This document shows positions 34,658 through 41,906 of a stretch of DNA of 64,000 bases, in pieces (within the stretch, counting starts at the first letter, position 1; every line of letters starts with the position of its first letter). A program made the position numbers and the translations under genes. A model generated the notes under the pieces. That model saw only the letters and a program-made list of their open reading frames with translations. It was not told the origin of the DNA and did no database searches. Source of the DNA: JAXHUE01 sp034189655 (GTDB lineage Bacteria; Chloroflexota; Dehalococcoidia; E44-bin15). The stretch lies in the NCBI GenBank assembly GCA_034189655.1, contig JAXHUE010000004.1:28396-92395 (forward strand), read 5' to 3'.

Positions 34658-35425
34658 CTACAGGTGGCCCTTGTCCTGGGGCTGCCAGTCGTCTGCGGCC
34701 ATCTCCGGCTCCATCTCGCGGCCCTTGTACAGTGTCTTTATGTCCTCGGCCCCCATCTTCATGAGCTCGCCGAGCATGTCATCGTACGTACCCCCTTTTA
34801 TGCGCTCCACGGCCTGGGCCAGGTGCTGGGCCCGGGGCGCGATCTTGCCCCCGTAGAGCCGCCTCGCAAGCTGGGCGATGTGGTACTGGGGCAGCTCTCC
34901 CATGCAGCGGCTGGCGCACAGGCCGCACTGGATGCAGTCGAAGGAGAGCCTGGCCGCGAGGGCGATATCGCCCCTCTTCAACGCGGCGACGTAGTCCATG
35001 ACCTGTATGTCCATGGGGCACACCTTGGTGCAGGTGTTGCACGCGACGCAGCGGAACAGCTCCGGGTAGAGGGCGAACACCTCTTCGGGGGCCGCGGTGA
35101 GCTCGGCGTAGTCGTAGCGGGCGCGGTTGGCCGGGTAGAAGGGTATCTGGGCCAGGTACATATCGGGCTCGACCATGGTCTGGCAGGCCAGCCCCACGTA
35201 GATGTGGTAGTCCCCCGGCTTGCGGTAGACGGTGCTGCACGCGCCGCATATGCCGCCGCGGCAGCCGCAGCCGCGGATGAACTTGAAGCCGGCGTACTCC
35301 ATGGCCTTCATGATGGTGAGTCCCTCGGGCACCAGGTACCTCTTGCCCATCACGTAGACCGGAACAAGCCCGGCCGCCGGCTGGGCCGTGCCCTCGGTAG
35401 TGCTCTTCGTTTCCTGTGCGCTCAT
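34658..35425 (-). CDS. frdB: Fumarate reductase iron-sulfur subunit
   Basis: About 255 residues from the ATG at 35425, which follows AAGGAGGCGAG. The 2Fe-2S domain has GCGCRGGICGACS and the later Cys of VGLACQ. Two ferredoxin motifs follow: CVACNTCTKVCP and CIQCGLCASRC. The second lacks the usual final proline, and only eight ferredoxin-type cysteines are visible, so two clusters in addition to the 2Fe-2S are expected. In TfrB of methanogens such an Fe-S part is fused to a CCG-domain part, whereas here the CCG part is the next gene upstream (35454-36299). The C-terminal 70 residues are charged and helical. Confidence 0.85.
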   Translation of the reverse strand: MSAQETKSTTEGTAQPAAGLVPVYVMGKRYLVPEGLTIMKAMEYAGFKFIRGCGCRGGICGACSTVYRKPGDYHIYVGLACQTMVEPDMYLAQIPFYPANRARYDYAELTAAPEEVFALYPELFRCVACNTCTKVCPMDIQVMDYVAALKRGDIALAARLSFDCIQCGLCASRCMGELPQYHIAQLARRLYGGKIAPRAQHLAQAVERIKGGTYDDMLGELMKMGAEDIKTLYKGREMEPEMAADDWQPQDKGHL

Positions 35426-35453
35426 CCGCTCTCGCCTCCTTGACGGTGCCAGT

Positions 35454-36299
35454 CTATAATAAGCCATGCGAGGTGAGCAGGGCAACCGGGCTCACCAGAT
35501 GGCGGTGGAACCAGCTCCTGACCTCGGGGATGCCGAAGGCCAGCCCCATGAGCTCGGTGAAGTAGAACACCGGGAGCGGCCCCTTGCCCTGCCGCGACTC
35601 CAGGTTTGATTGACATAGTGGACAGGCGGTCACCATGGCCTCGGCGCCCACGTCGCGGGCCGCGGCGGCGATGTCGCCCACCAGCCTGACCACGATATCG
35701 CGCCGGGTGAGGCTCAAGCTGCCGCCGCAGCAGTCCACCTTGCTCGACCAGTCGAGGGGGGTGGCCCCGATGGCCTCCATGATGAGGTCCAGCGACTGCG
35801 GGTTCTCGGCATCGTCGAACTGGACGACGTCGGGCGGCCTCACCAGGAAGCAGCCGTAGTATGAGACCACCTTGAGCCCTTCGAGCGACCTCACCACGTT
35901 GCGCCGTATCTCCTCGATGCCGGCGTCGTTTATTATGACGTCGACCAGGTTGCGGGCGTCGAACCTGCCCTCGTAGGGCATGGCGATGAGCCGCTCTACC
36001 TCCTCCCGCACCGCTGCGTCCTCCCGCACCGCGTGCCGGGTGTGCTTTAGGCGCAGGAAGCAGGCCGGGCACGGCGCCACGGTGTCCAGGCCCTGCTCTT
36101 CGGCCAGGGCCAGGTTCCTCCCGGGCAGGGCGTGAGAGAGCTTTAGGTTGGTGCAGTGCCCCGACGAGGCGCCGCAGCAGCTCCAGTCCTCGAGCTCCCA
36201 AAGCTCGATGCCCAGCCGCTCACAGACCGCCCGCGCCGACTCGTCGTACTCCGTGGCCACCGACTCCAGGGAGCAGCCAGGGTAGTAGGCGTACCTCAC
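35454..36299 (-). CDS. hdrB: HdrB-like CCG-domain protein (copy 1, beside fumarate reductase)
   Basis: A 281-residue protein with two CCG domains as in heterodisulfide reductase subunit B, TfrB C-terminus and SdhE. The first domain has YYPGCSLES, SCCGASSGHC and PCPACF. The second has YYGCFLVRP, DCCGGSLS and CPLCQSN. These cysteines hold the non-cubane Fe-S clusters that cleave disulfides in HdrB. The GTG start overlaps the HdrC stop (GTGA). Next to frdB/frdA it may replace a membrane anchor or form the thiol/disulfide or electron-transfer site of a soluble fumarate reductase. Confidence 0.88.
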   Translation of the reverse strand: MRYAYYPGCSLESVATEYDESARAVCERLGIELWELEDWSCCGASSGHCTNLKLSHALPGRNLALAEEQGLDTVAPCPACFLRLKHTRHAVREDAAVREEVERLIAMPYEGRFDARNLVDVIINDAGIEEIRRNVVRSLEGLKVVSYYGCFLVRPPDVVQFDDAENPQSLDLIMEAIGATPLDWSSKVDCCGGSLSLTRRDIVVRLVGDIAAAARDVGAEAMVTACPLCQSNLESRQGKGPLPVFYFTELMGLAFGIPEVRSWFHRHLVSPVALLTSHGLL

Positions 36300-36853
36300 C
36301 CCTGCACCCTCTGGAAGATGGCAGTGATATCTTTGAGTCCCTTTATCCGCTGCGGCACTATCTTGAGCTTGCCCTTTAAGATCATCTTCACTCCCATGAG
36401 GAGGTCGCTGAAGAGGTCGCGTGACCTCAGTTTAAGCAGCAGGATCATGGACAGCTCGTGCTGGCGGCCCCACAGCTTTATGCTCTCCAGTGAGGTGCGG
36501 TGGAATATGGGTATCTGCGGCTGGGGGGTGGGGGCCCCCTGCTCCAGTGCCATCTCGCGCAAGGTGTCCATCACCCGCAGCACGTCGACATCGTTGGGGC
36601 AGCGGGCGACGCAGGTCTCGCACGTGGCGCACAGCCATATGGTGCCGCTGGAGAGCACCTGGTCTTTGAGCCCTAGCTGTACCATCCTGATCACCTGGTT
36701 GGGCATGTAGTCCATGTCGGGTGCCACCGGGCACCCCAGGCTACAGGTGAGGCACTGGTAGCAGCGGTCGAGCGCGGTGCCCGAGCGCTCCCTCACCTCG
36801 CGGGCGAAGTCGGGGTGGCGCGTCTCGATGGTCTGCATGGCGGCGCCCTCCAC
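36296..36853 (-). CDS. hdrC: HdrC-like ferredoxin subunit (copy 1)
   Basis: A 185-residue protein with two 4Fe-4S motifs, CYQCLTCSLGCP and CATCETCVARCP, in the exact arrangement of HdrC (LWLCATCETC-type region). It is longer than copy 2 by about 50 residues because of a C-terminal basic helical extension (KMILKGKLKIVPQRIKGLKD). The GTG at 36853 has GGAGGAG upstream; an ATG at 36838 is possible. It forms the electron wire between HdrA and HdrB, with the HdrB gene overlapping by four bases. Confidence 0.88.
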   Translation of the reverse strand: MEGAAMQTIETRHPDFAREVRERSGTALDRCYQCLTCSLGCPVAPDMDYMPNQVIRMVQLGLKDQVLSSGTIWLCATCETCVARCPNDVDVLRVMDTLREMALEQGAPTPQPQIPIFHRTSLESIKLWGRQHELSMILLLKLRSRDLFSDLLMGVKMILKGKLKIVPQRIKGLKDITAIFQRVQG

Positions 36854-36854
36854 G

Positions 36855-37988
36855 CTATCTCCTCCCCACTTCCTGGAGCTCGTCCTCCTTGAACGTGGCC
36901 AGCGGCAGCTCCTCCTCTACGCTGCGGCCGGGGACGTAGTGGAAGACGTCCTGTACCCCTGCCGCCACCCAGCGGAAGAGGTTGGCCACCGGTATATCGT
37001 TGGGGCAGGCCTCGGAGCACATGCCGCAGCCCACGCACGATATGGCCATGTGGTTCATGCGGGTGAGGTGGAAGAGCAGGGTGTCGGTGGGCATGCGGAT
37101 GGCCCCCCGCCGCTCCGCCCAGCCCAGGTACTTCTCCGCCTCCATCTCGAAGGTGGGGGAGTCGAAGAAGCACTCCTTGCAGTAGCAGATGGGGCACACG
37201 GTGCGGCAGTTGTGGCACTTGATGCACGGCGAGAGCACGGCCAGGAGCTGCTCCAAGCCCTTGGCCTCCCGCTCTGTCGCCGCGAACACCTCGTCGCGTC
37301 TCCGCTGCCTCTGGGACACCAGCTCGGCGATGGCCTGCTCCCGGCGCTGGGCATCTGCATCTCCGCCCTCGGCAAGGCCCAGCCCGTCGAACAGGGCCTC
37401 CCCCTGGGGGGTGAGCGCCTGCACCAGTACCCCCTTGGCCGGGTCGGTGCCGATGAAGCCGATGACCAGGTCGGCCCCCGTGGGTGCGGGGTACTCGCAC
37501 ATCTGGCACGCCTCCCTGACCTGGGGGTCTTGCGTGCCCTGCGTGGCACTGCGTATGAACTCATCGCTTAGACCGGGTGAGTCGGCGGCGCGGCGACGGT
37601 ACTCGGCGATGGCGTAGGTGCCCAGGCAGTCGGTGCCGATGACGACCACGTTCTCCAGCGAGGCCTGCTTGAGCTTCACCAGCTCCACCAGGGCGCGCAG
37701 CTCGCAGGGGCGGAGCACCGCCCCCACCTTGAGCGGGCTGGGGGTGACCTTGGTCATCTGGGACACCAGCCGCGCCGAGTTCACCGGCATCACCGGGGCC
37801 AGGGCATCGGGGGTGCTCAAGGCATCGGCGTCGCGCACCAGCGTCTGCACCACGTTGTCCCCGGAGGGGAGCACCTGGGGGACGAGCAGGGCGTCGACCA
37901 GCCCCCGCTCAAGGAGCTGGCGCCACAGGTCGCCCAGCGCCTCCCGCACCTTTCCCTCTTTGACCTCTAGGACTGCACTCTTCGCCAT
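36855..37988 (-). CDS. FdhB/FrhB-family Fe-S flavoprotein (formate dehydrogenase beta/F420 hydrogenase beta-like)
   Basis: About 377 residues from the ATG at 37988. The N-terminal 260 residues match the FrhB_FdhB fold, with the conserved GAVLRPCELRALVELVKL and VVVIGTDCLGTY segments. Behind it are CIKCHNCRTVCPICYCKEC and, about 70 residues later, CVGCGMCSEACP. In methanogens and related organisms such proteins carry FAD and pass electrons between F420 or a formate dehydrogenase and Hdr. Here the partner electron carrier is not known, and NAD(P)H or F420 are both possible. It is one base from hdrC and eight from mvhD. Confidence 0.82.
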   Translation of the reverse strand: MAKSAVLEVKEGKVREALGDLWRQLLERGLVDALLVPQVLPSGDNVVQTLVRDADALSTPDALAPVMPVNSARLVSQMTKVTPSPLKVGAVLRPCELRALVELVKLKQASLENVVVIGTDCLGTYAIAEYRRRAADSPGLSDEFIRSATQGTQDPQVREACQMCEYPAPTGADLVIGFIGTDPAKGVLVQALTPQGEALFDGLGLAEGGDADAQRREQAIAELVSQRQRRRDEVFAATEREAKGLEQLLAVLSPCIKCHNCRTVCPICYCKECFFDSPTFEMEAEKYLGWAERRGAIRMPTDTLLFHLTRMNHMAISCVGCGMCSEACPNDIPVANLFRWVAAGVQDVFHYVPGRSVEEELPLATFKEDELQEVGRR

Positions 37989-37996
37989 TTTCTTCC

Positions 37997-38425
37997 CTAT
38001 GTAGACCAGTATTTTTTCACCGGGTTGGGCCCCTGCTTTTTGAGCTCGCCGGTGAACTCGGTCACGGTATCGGCGAACTTCTTGCCCTCGGCGGCGCTTA
38101 TCCAGCGCAGCGTCACCCGCTCGCCCTCTAGGCCCAGGGTGTCGAGGATGCTCTTCAGCGCGGTCATGCGGCGACGCGCCTTGTAGTTGCCCGACACATA
38201 GTGGCAGTCTCCTGGGTGGCAGCCGCCCACCAGCACGCCGTCGGCACCGCTCAAGTAGGCGCGCAGCACGTACACCGGGTCCACCGACCCCGAGCACATG
38301 GTCTTGATGGGGCGTATGTTGGGCGGGTACTGCATCCTGGTGGTGCCGGCGAGGTCGGCGGCGGTGTAGGTGCACCAGTTGCACAGGAAACCCACTATGG
38401 TTGGCTCAAACTCGCTCTCTGCCAA
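37997..38425 (-). CDS. mvhD: MvhD/FlpD-type [2Fe-2S] electron-transfer subunit
   Basis: About 142 residues from the TTG at 38425, which has AGGGAGG upstream; the ATG at 38452 lacks a ribosome site. The family pattern is clear: FLCNWCTYTAADLAG with two Cys, then RTM-type CSGSVDP and GGCHPGDCHY. In methanogens MvhD links the hydrogenase (or formate dehydrogenase) to HdrA. No hydrogenase is in this window, so the FdhB-like protein is the most likely partner. It is the first gene after the repeat array at 38470. Confidence 0.9.
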   Translation of the reverse strand: MAESEFEPTIVGFLCNWCTYTAADLAGTTRMQYPPNIRPIKTMCSGSVDPVYVLRAYLSGADGVLVGGCHPGDCHYVSGNYKARRRMTALKSILDTLGLEGERVTLRWISAAEGKKFADTVTEFTGELKKQGPNPVKKYWST

Positions 38426-38469
38426 GACGACCTCCCTCTGGGGCTGTACCATCCATTGAAAAAGTGCTT

Positions 38470-38672
38470 TTTCGACCGCTGCGGGACGGTCTCCCGCTTT
38501 TTCAAGCGCCGCATCACCGTAGTGAACGGCTGTCTTCTCTTTTCCACGCTATTTCGACCGCTGCGGGACGGTCTCCCGCTTTATCAAGCGCCGCATCACC
38601 GTAGTGAACGGCTGTCTCTCTTTTCCACGCTATTTCGACCGCTGCGGGACAACCCTCCCGCTCTTTAGAGCG
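38470..38672. repeat. Tandem hairpin repeat array between hdrA and mvhD (family B)
   Basis: Units start at 38470, 38552 and 38633 (period 81-82 bp), the last one partial. Each begins TTTCGACCGCTGCGGGA and carries a 6-bp stem GCGGGA/TCCCGC (38481-38497, 38563-38579, 38644-38661). The loop changes from CGGTC to CAACCC while the stem is kept. A smaller stem CCG/CGG lies in CACCGTAGTGAACGGC. The last unit runs into the 3' end of the 1006-aa HdrA gene, whose TAA stop lies inside a further palindrome (38880-38893). No unique spacers, so not a CRISPR. The nominal 460-base gap between the genes is really about 240 bases after removing the assembly duplication, and nearly all of it is this array. Confidence 0.75.
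38552..38672. repeat. Left copy of a second 121-bp exact duplication flanking an N gap
   Basis: Identical to 38773-38893. The length is the same 121 bp as at the first gap, which argues for an assembler k-mer overlap and against a biological duplication. Confidence 0.9.
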
Positions 38673-38772
38673 NNNNNNNNNNNNNNNNNNNNNNNNNNNN
38701 NNNNNNNNNNNNNNNNNNNNNNNNNNNNNNNNNNNNNNNNNNNNNNNNNNNNNNNNNNNNNNNNNNNNNNNN
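38673..38772. other. Assembly gap of exactly 100 N, probably no missing sequence
   Basis: Placeholder run inside repeat family B, with identical 121-bp flanks. Collapsing it leaves hdrA and mvhD intact and about 240 bases apart. Confidence 0.88.
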
Positions 38773-38893
38773 TTTCGACCGCTGCGGGACGGTCTCCCGC
38801 TTTATCAAGCGCCGCATCACCGTAGTGAACGGCTGTCTCTCTTTTCCACGCTATTTCGACCGCTGCGGGACAACCCTCCCGCTCTTTAGAGCG
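38773..38893. repeat. Right copy of the second gap-flanking duplication
   Basis: Identical to 38552-38672. It includes the last codons of the 1006-aa HdrA gene (from 38886) and two repeat units. Confidence 0.88.
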
Positions 38894-41800
38894 CCGCATC
38901 CACCATGGAGAACAATTGGCTATCGGTGAGCCCCTTTAGCTTGGCGGCGCCGCTGGGGCAGGCGGCGACGCAGGCCCCGCAGCCCTGGCACAGCGCCTCG
39001 CGCACCACCACGACGCGGGTCACCGGGTCCTTGAAGCGGGCGCCGAAGGGGCAGACGGTGATGCACACCTCGCAGCCGCTGCAGCGCCGCGCGTTCACCT
39101 CGGAGACCACACGCCCCGAGGTGAGCTGACCCCGGCCCAGCAGGATGGCGGCGCGCTCCGCCGCGGCCTGGGCCTGGGCGATGGTCTCGGAGATATCACG
39201 TGGCGAGTGGGCCAGGCCGCAGACGTAGATGCCGTCGTGGAGGAAGTCCACCGGGCGGAACTTGGGGTCTGCCTCCTGGAAGAACCCCTCCTCGGTGAGG
39301 GGCAGCCCGAGCATGGCGGCCAGGGCCTCGTTGTCGCCGGGGATGATGGCCGGGCTCAGCACCACCAGGTCGGGCTCCAGCCTGAGCTTGGCCCCCAGCG
39401 CCGGCTCGACGACCTCTACCACGGGCCGCTCCCCGCCTGTGCTCACCGCCGGCTTTCGCTCGACATCGTAGCTTATGAATATGACCCCGCCCTCACGGGC
39501 ACGGGTGTAGTGCCCCTCCTTGAACCCGTAGCTCATCACGTCGCGGTACAGGACGACTATGTCCAGGGCCGGGTTCTGGGCCTTTAGGGCCAGGGCGTTC
39601 TTGAGCGCCTGGGTGCAGCACACGCGGCTGCAGTAGGGGCGCTCGGCGTCGCGGGAGCCCACGCACTGCACCATGACCACCTGTCGCAGCGCCTGCGGGT
39701 CGAGCTCGCCCGAGGCCAGCCTGGTCTCCAGCTCCTCCTGGGTGATTATGGCGGCGCTCTCCCCGTACCCGTACTCTGTGGGGCGAAGACCCTCGCCGCC
39801 GCTAGCGACGACGATGGCCCCCACGTTCAGGTCAGTGGTGGCGCCCTCCCTGTCCTTCAAGGTGATATCGAAATCGCCGGCGCACCCCGACGAGCTCGCC
39901 ACCTCGCTCTCCACGTACACCTTGACCAGGTCGCTCTCCTCCACGCGGCGCACCAGGTCGGCGAGGAGGGCCTGGGGGTCGTCCCCGTCCAGCGTGCCGT
40001 GGATGTGCCTTAAGTGGCCCCCCAGCCGGTCAGAGCGCTCCACCAGGTGGGTCTCCAGGCCGTGCCCGGCCAGGCACAGCGCGGCGCTCATGCCGGCGAG
40101 CCCGCCCCCTATCACCAGCGCCCGCGGGCTCACCACCTGTGCGGCGAGCGGGAGCGGGCGCTGCCCTCGTAGCCGTGCCGCCGCCATGGCAAGCTGGGCC
40201 CGGGCCATGTCCGTTGCCGCCTCACGCTGCCCCTGGTGGCTCCACGCCACCTGCTCGCGCAGGTCAATGATATCGATGAGGGCGGGGTCTATGCCCGCCT
40301 CCTGGGCCGCCCCGCGGAGCCGCCGCTGGAAGGCGGGGGCGGCGCAGGCCGCTACGAGCACGCGGTTGGCCTCGGAATCGGCGGCGCGGGCCCCTATCTC
40401 GGCGAGGCCATCGTCGAGGCACAGGTAGGGCACCTCGTGGACGGAGACCACGCCACCCAGGCCGCGGGCGAACTCGGCGAGGGCGGCGATGTCCAGCGCC
40501 TCCGCCAGCTCCTCGCCGCAGTGGCACAGGAAGACCGCCGTCCGCGGCGCCTGGTCGCCGCTGTCCTCTGCGGGCCGGGCCCCGTCCGTCAGCAGGCCGG
40601 GGCGGGCCAGGTGCTGCGAGGCAGCGCAGGCGGCGGCGTCGGCCTCGACCACGGTATCGGCGATGTCCTTTGGCGACGTCGCCGAGCCGCAGGCGTAGAT
40701 GCCCTCGCGGGAGGTCGTGGTGGGGGCGAACGCCTCTGTCTTGACGAAGCCCCACTCGTTGAGCTCCACCCCCACGGTGGCCGCCAACTCGGTGAAGCGC
40801 CGCGACGGCCTCTGGCCCACGGAGAGCACCACCATGTCGAAGCGGCGCTGCCGCGGGCGGCCGTCCTCCCCCCGTGCCACCAGGAGGAGGCCCCTGGTCT
40901 GGGGGTCCTGCTTCACCTGGGGGACGCGGCAGCGGGAGAACTGGATGCCGTGCTCCTCCTGCGCCCTCTGGTAGTACCGGTGGTAGCCCTTGCCGAAGGC
41001 GCGCAGGTCCATGAAGAATATCTCGGCCTCGATATCGGGGTCGCGCTCCTTTATGAGCTGGGCCTCCTTCAGGGCGTACATGCAGCACGCCGAGGAGCAG
41101 TAGCCGTGCTCGCGGTCTCGGGAGCCCACGCACTGCAGGAAGGCGATGGAGCGCGGCGGCTCGCCGTCAGAGGGGCGGAGCAGCCGGCCGGTGCTGGGGC
41201 CGCTGGGGCTCAAGATACGCTCCAGCTCGATGCTGGTCACCACGTTGGGGTAGCGCCCGTAGCCGTACTGGCCCAGGGCGCGGGGGTCGAACTCGTCGAA
41301 GCCGGTGGCGAGCACGATGGCCGCCACGTCGACGGTGCGCTGGCCCTCGCCTGCCTCCAGGTCGATGGCGGCGGTGGGGCAGGCGGCCACGCAGTCGCCG
41401 CAGCGGGTGCAGGCCTCCCAGTCGATGACATAGCTGGTGGGTGCCGCCAGTGGGTGGCGGCGGTAGATGGCCTTGCGCGGTGTCATCCCCTCGTCGAACT
41501 CGCTGGGCACCGTCACCGGGCAGGCCTCGACGCAGCGGTCGCAGCCGATGCAGCGCTCCTCGGTGACCCCTGGGGGCCTCACCTCCAGGGCCACCTGGAA
41601 TGCGCCCGCCTCCCCGGCTACTGACTGCACCTGGGCCTGGGGCAGGAACTCGATGTTGGGGTGGTAGATGCCGCGGCGCAGGCAGTGCTGGGAGCAGTCG
41701 TCGCGGGAGAATATGGGCAGCACCTTGCACATGCTGCAGTGGTCGTCGGGGAACCACTTATCGAGCTGCACCAGGGTGCCCCCCATGGTGGGGGCGCGGT

Positions 41801-41906
41801 CTGCGAGGTACACCGTGGTGCCCGCCTCGGCCAGGTCAAGTGCACACCTGATGCCGGCGATGCCGGCCCCGACGACGAGCGCTGCCTCTCCTCTGCTCTC
41901 GGCCAT
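38886..41906 (-). CDS. hdrA: Double HdrA-type flavin/Fe-S protein (two HdrA modules in one chain)
   Basis: A 1006-residue protein with two successive HdrA/QmoA-like modules. Module 1 (residues 1-435) has the FAD motif GAGIAG at 13-18, Fe-S motifs CIGCDRCVEACP (from 119) and CTRCGDCVAACP (from 166), and a CVGSRD...YCSSACC segment. Module 2 (residues 455-1006) starts with the HdrA N-domain (VFLCHCGEELAEA). It has a second FAD motif GGGLAG at 600-605, CVGSRDAERPYCSRVCC, and a C-terminal ferredoxin with CSGCEVCITVCP and CQGCGACVAACP. It lacks GltD-type insertion. Its ATG follows the stop of the next HdrA with no gap, so it is co-translated with it. Likely role: flavin-based electron splitting or transfer within the Hdr/Frd complex. 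Confidence 0.88.
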   Translation of the reverse strand: MAESRGEAALVVGAGIAGIRCALDLAEAGTTVYLADRAPTMGGTLVQLDKWFPDDHCSMCKVLPIFSRDDCSQHCLRRGIYHPNIEFLPQAQVQSVAGEAGAFQVALEVRPPGVTEERCIGCDRCVEACPVTVPSEFDEGMTPRKAIYRRHPLAAPTSYVIDWEACTRCGDCVAACPTAAIDLEAGEGQRTVDVAAIVLATGFDEFDPRALGQYGYGRYPNVVTSIELERILSPSGPSTGRLLRPSDGEPPRSIAFLQCVGSRDREHGYCSSACCMYALKEAQLIKERDPDIEAEIFFMDLRAFGKGYHRYYQRAQEEHGIQFSRCRVPQVKQDPQTRGLLLVARGEDGRPRQRRFDMVVLSVGQRPSRRFTELAATVGVELNEWGFVKTEAFAPTTTSREGIYACGSATSPKDIADTVVEADAAACAASQHLARPGLLTDGARPAEDSGDQAPRTAVFLCHCGEELAEALDIAALAEFARGLGGVVSVHEVPYLCLDDGLAEIGARAADSEANRVLVAACAAPAFQRRLRGAAQEAGIDPALIDIIDLREQVAWSHQGQREAATDMARAQLAMAAARLRGQRPLPLAAQVVSPRALVIGGGLAGMSAALCLAGHGLETHLVERSDRLGGHLRHIHGTLDGDDPQALLADLVRRVEESDLVKVYVESEVASSSGCAGDFDITLKDREGATTDLNVGAIVVASGGEGLRPTEYGYGESAAIITQEELETRLASGELDPQALRQVVMVQCVGSRDAERPYCSRVCCTQALKNALALKAQNPALDIVVLYRDVMSYGFKEGHYTRAREGGVIFISYDVERKPAVSTGGERPVVEVVEPALGAKLRLEPDLVVLSPAIIPGDNEALAAMLGLPLTEEGFFQEADPKFRPVDFLHDGIYVCGLAHSPRDISETIAQAQAAAERAAILLGRGQLTSGRVVSEVNARRCSGCEVCITVCPFGARFKDPVTRVVVVREALCQGCGACVAACPSGAAKLKGLTDSQLFSMVDAAL

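Noticed and set aside
33212..35443. A 743-codon open frame on the plus strand opposite frdA/frdB, and similar long antisense frames (4410-5858 minus, 40236-41624 plus, 447-1157 minus)
   Set aside because: High G+C leaves the antisense frames without stops. Their products are His/Arg/Gly/Asp-rich with no motif, while the opposite strand encodes clear family members with ribosome sites.
38470..38893. A CRISPR array or coding repeats (short open frames of 67-73 codons)
   Set aside because: The units are 81-82 bp, vary internally and have no unique spacers; the frames exist only because of the repeats and have no ribosome sites.
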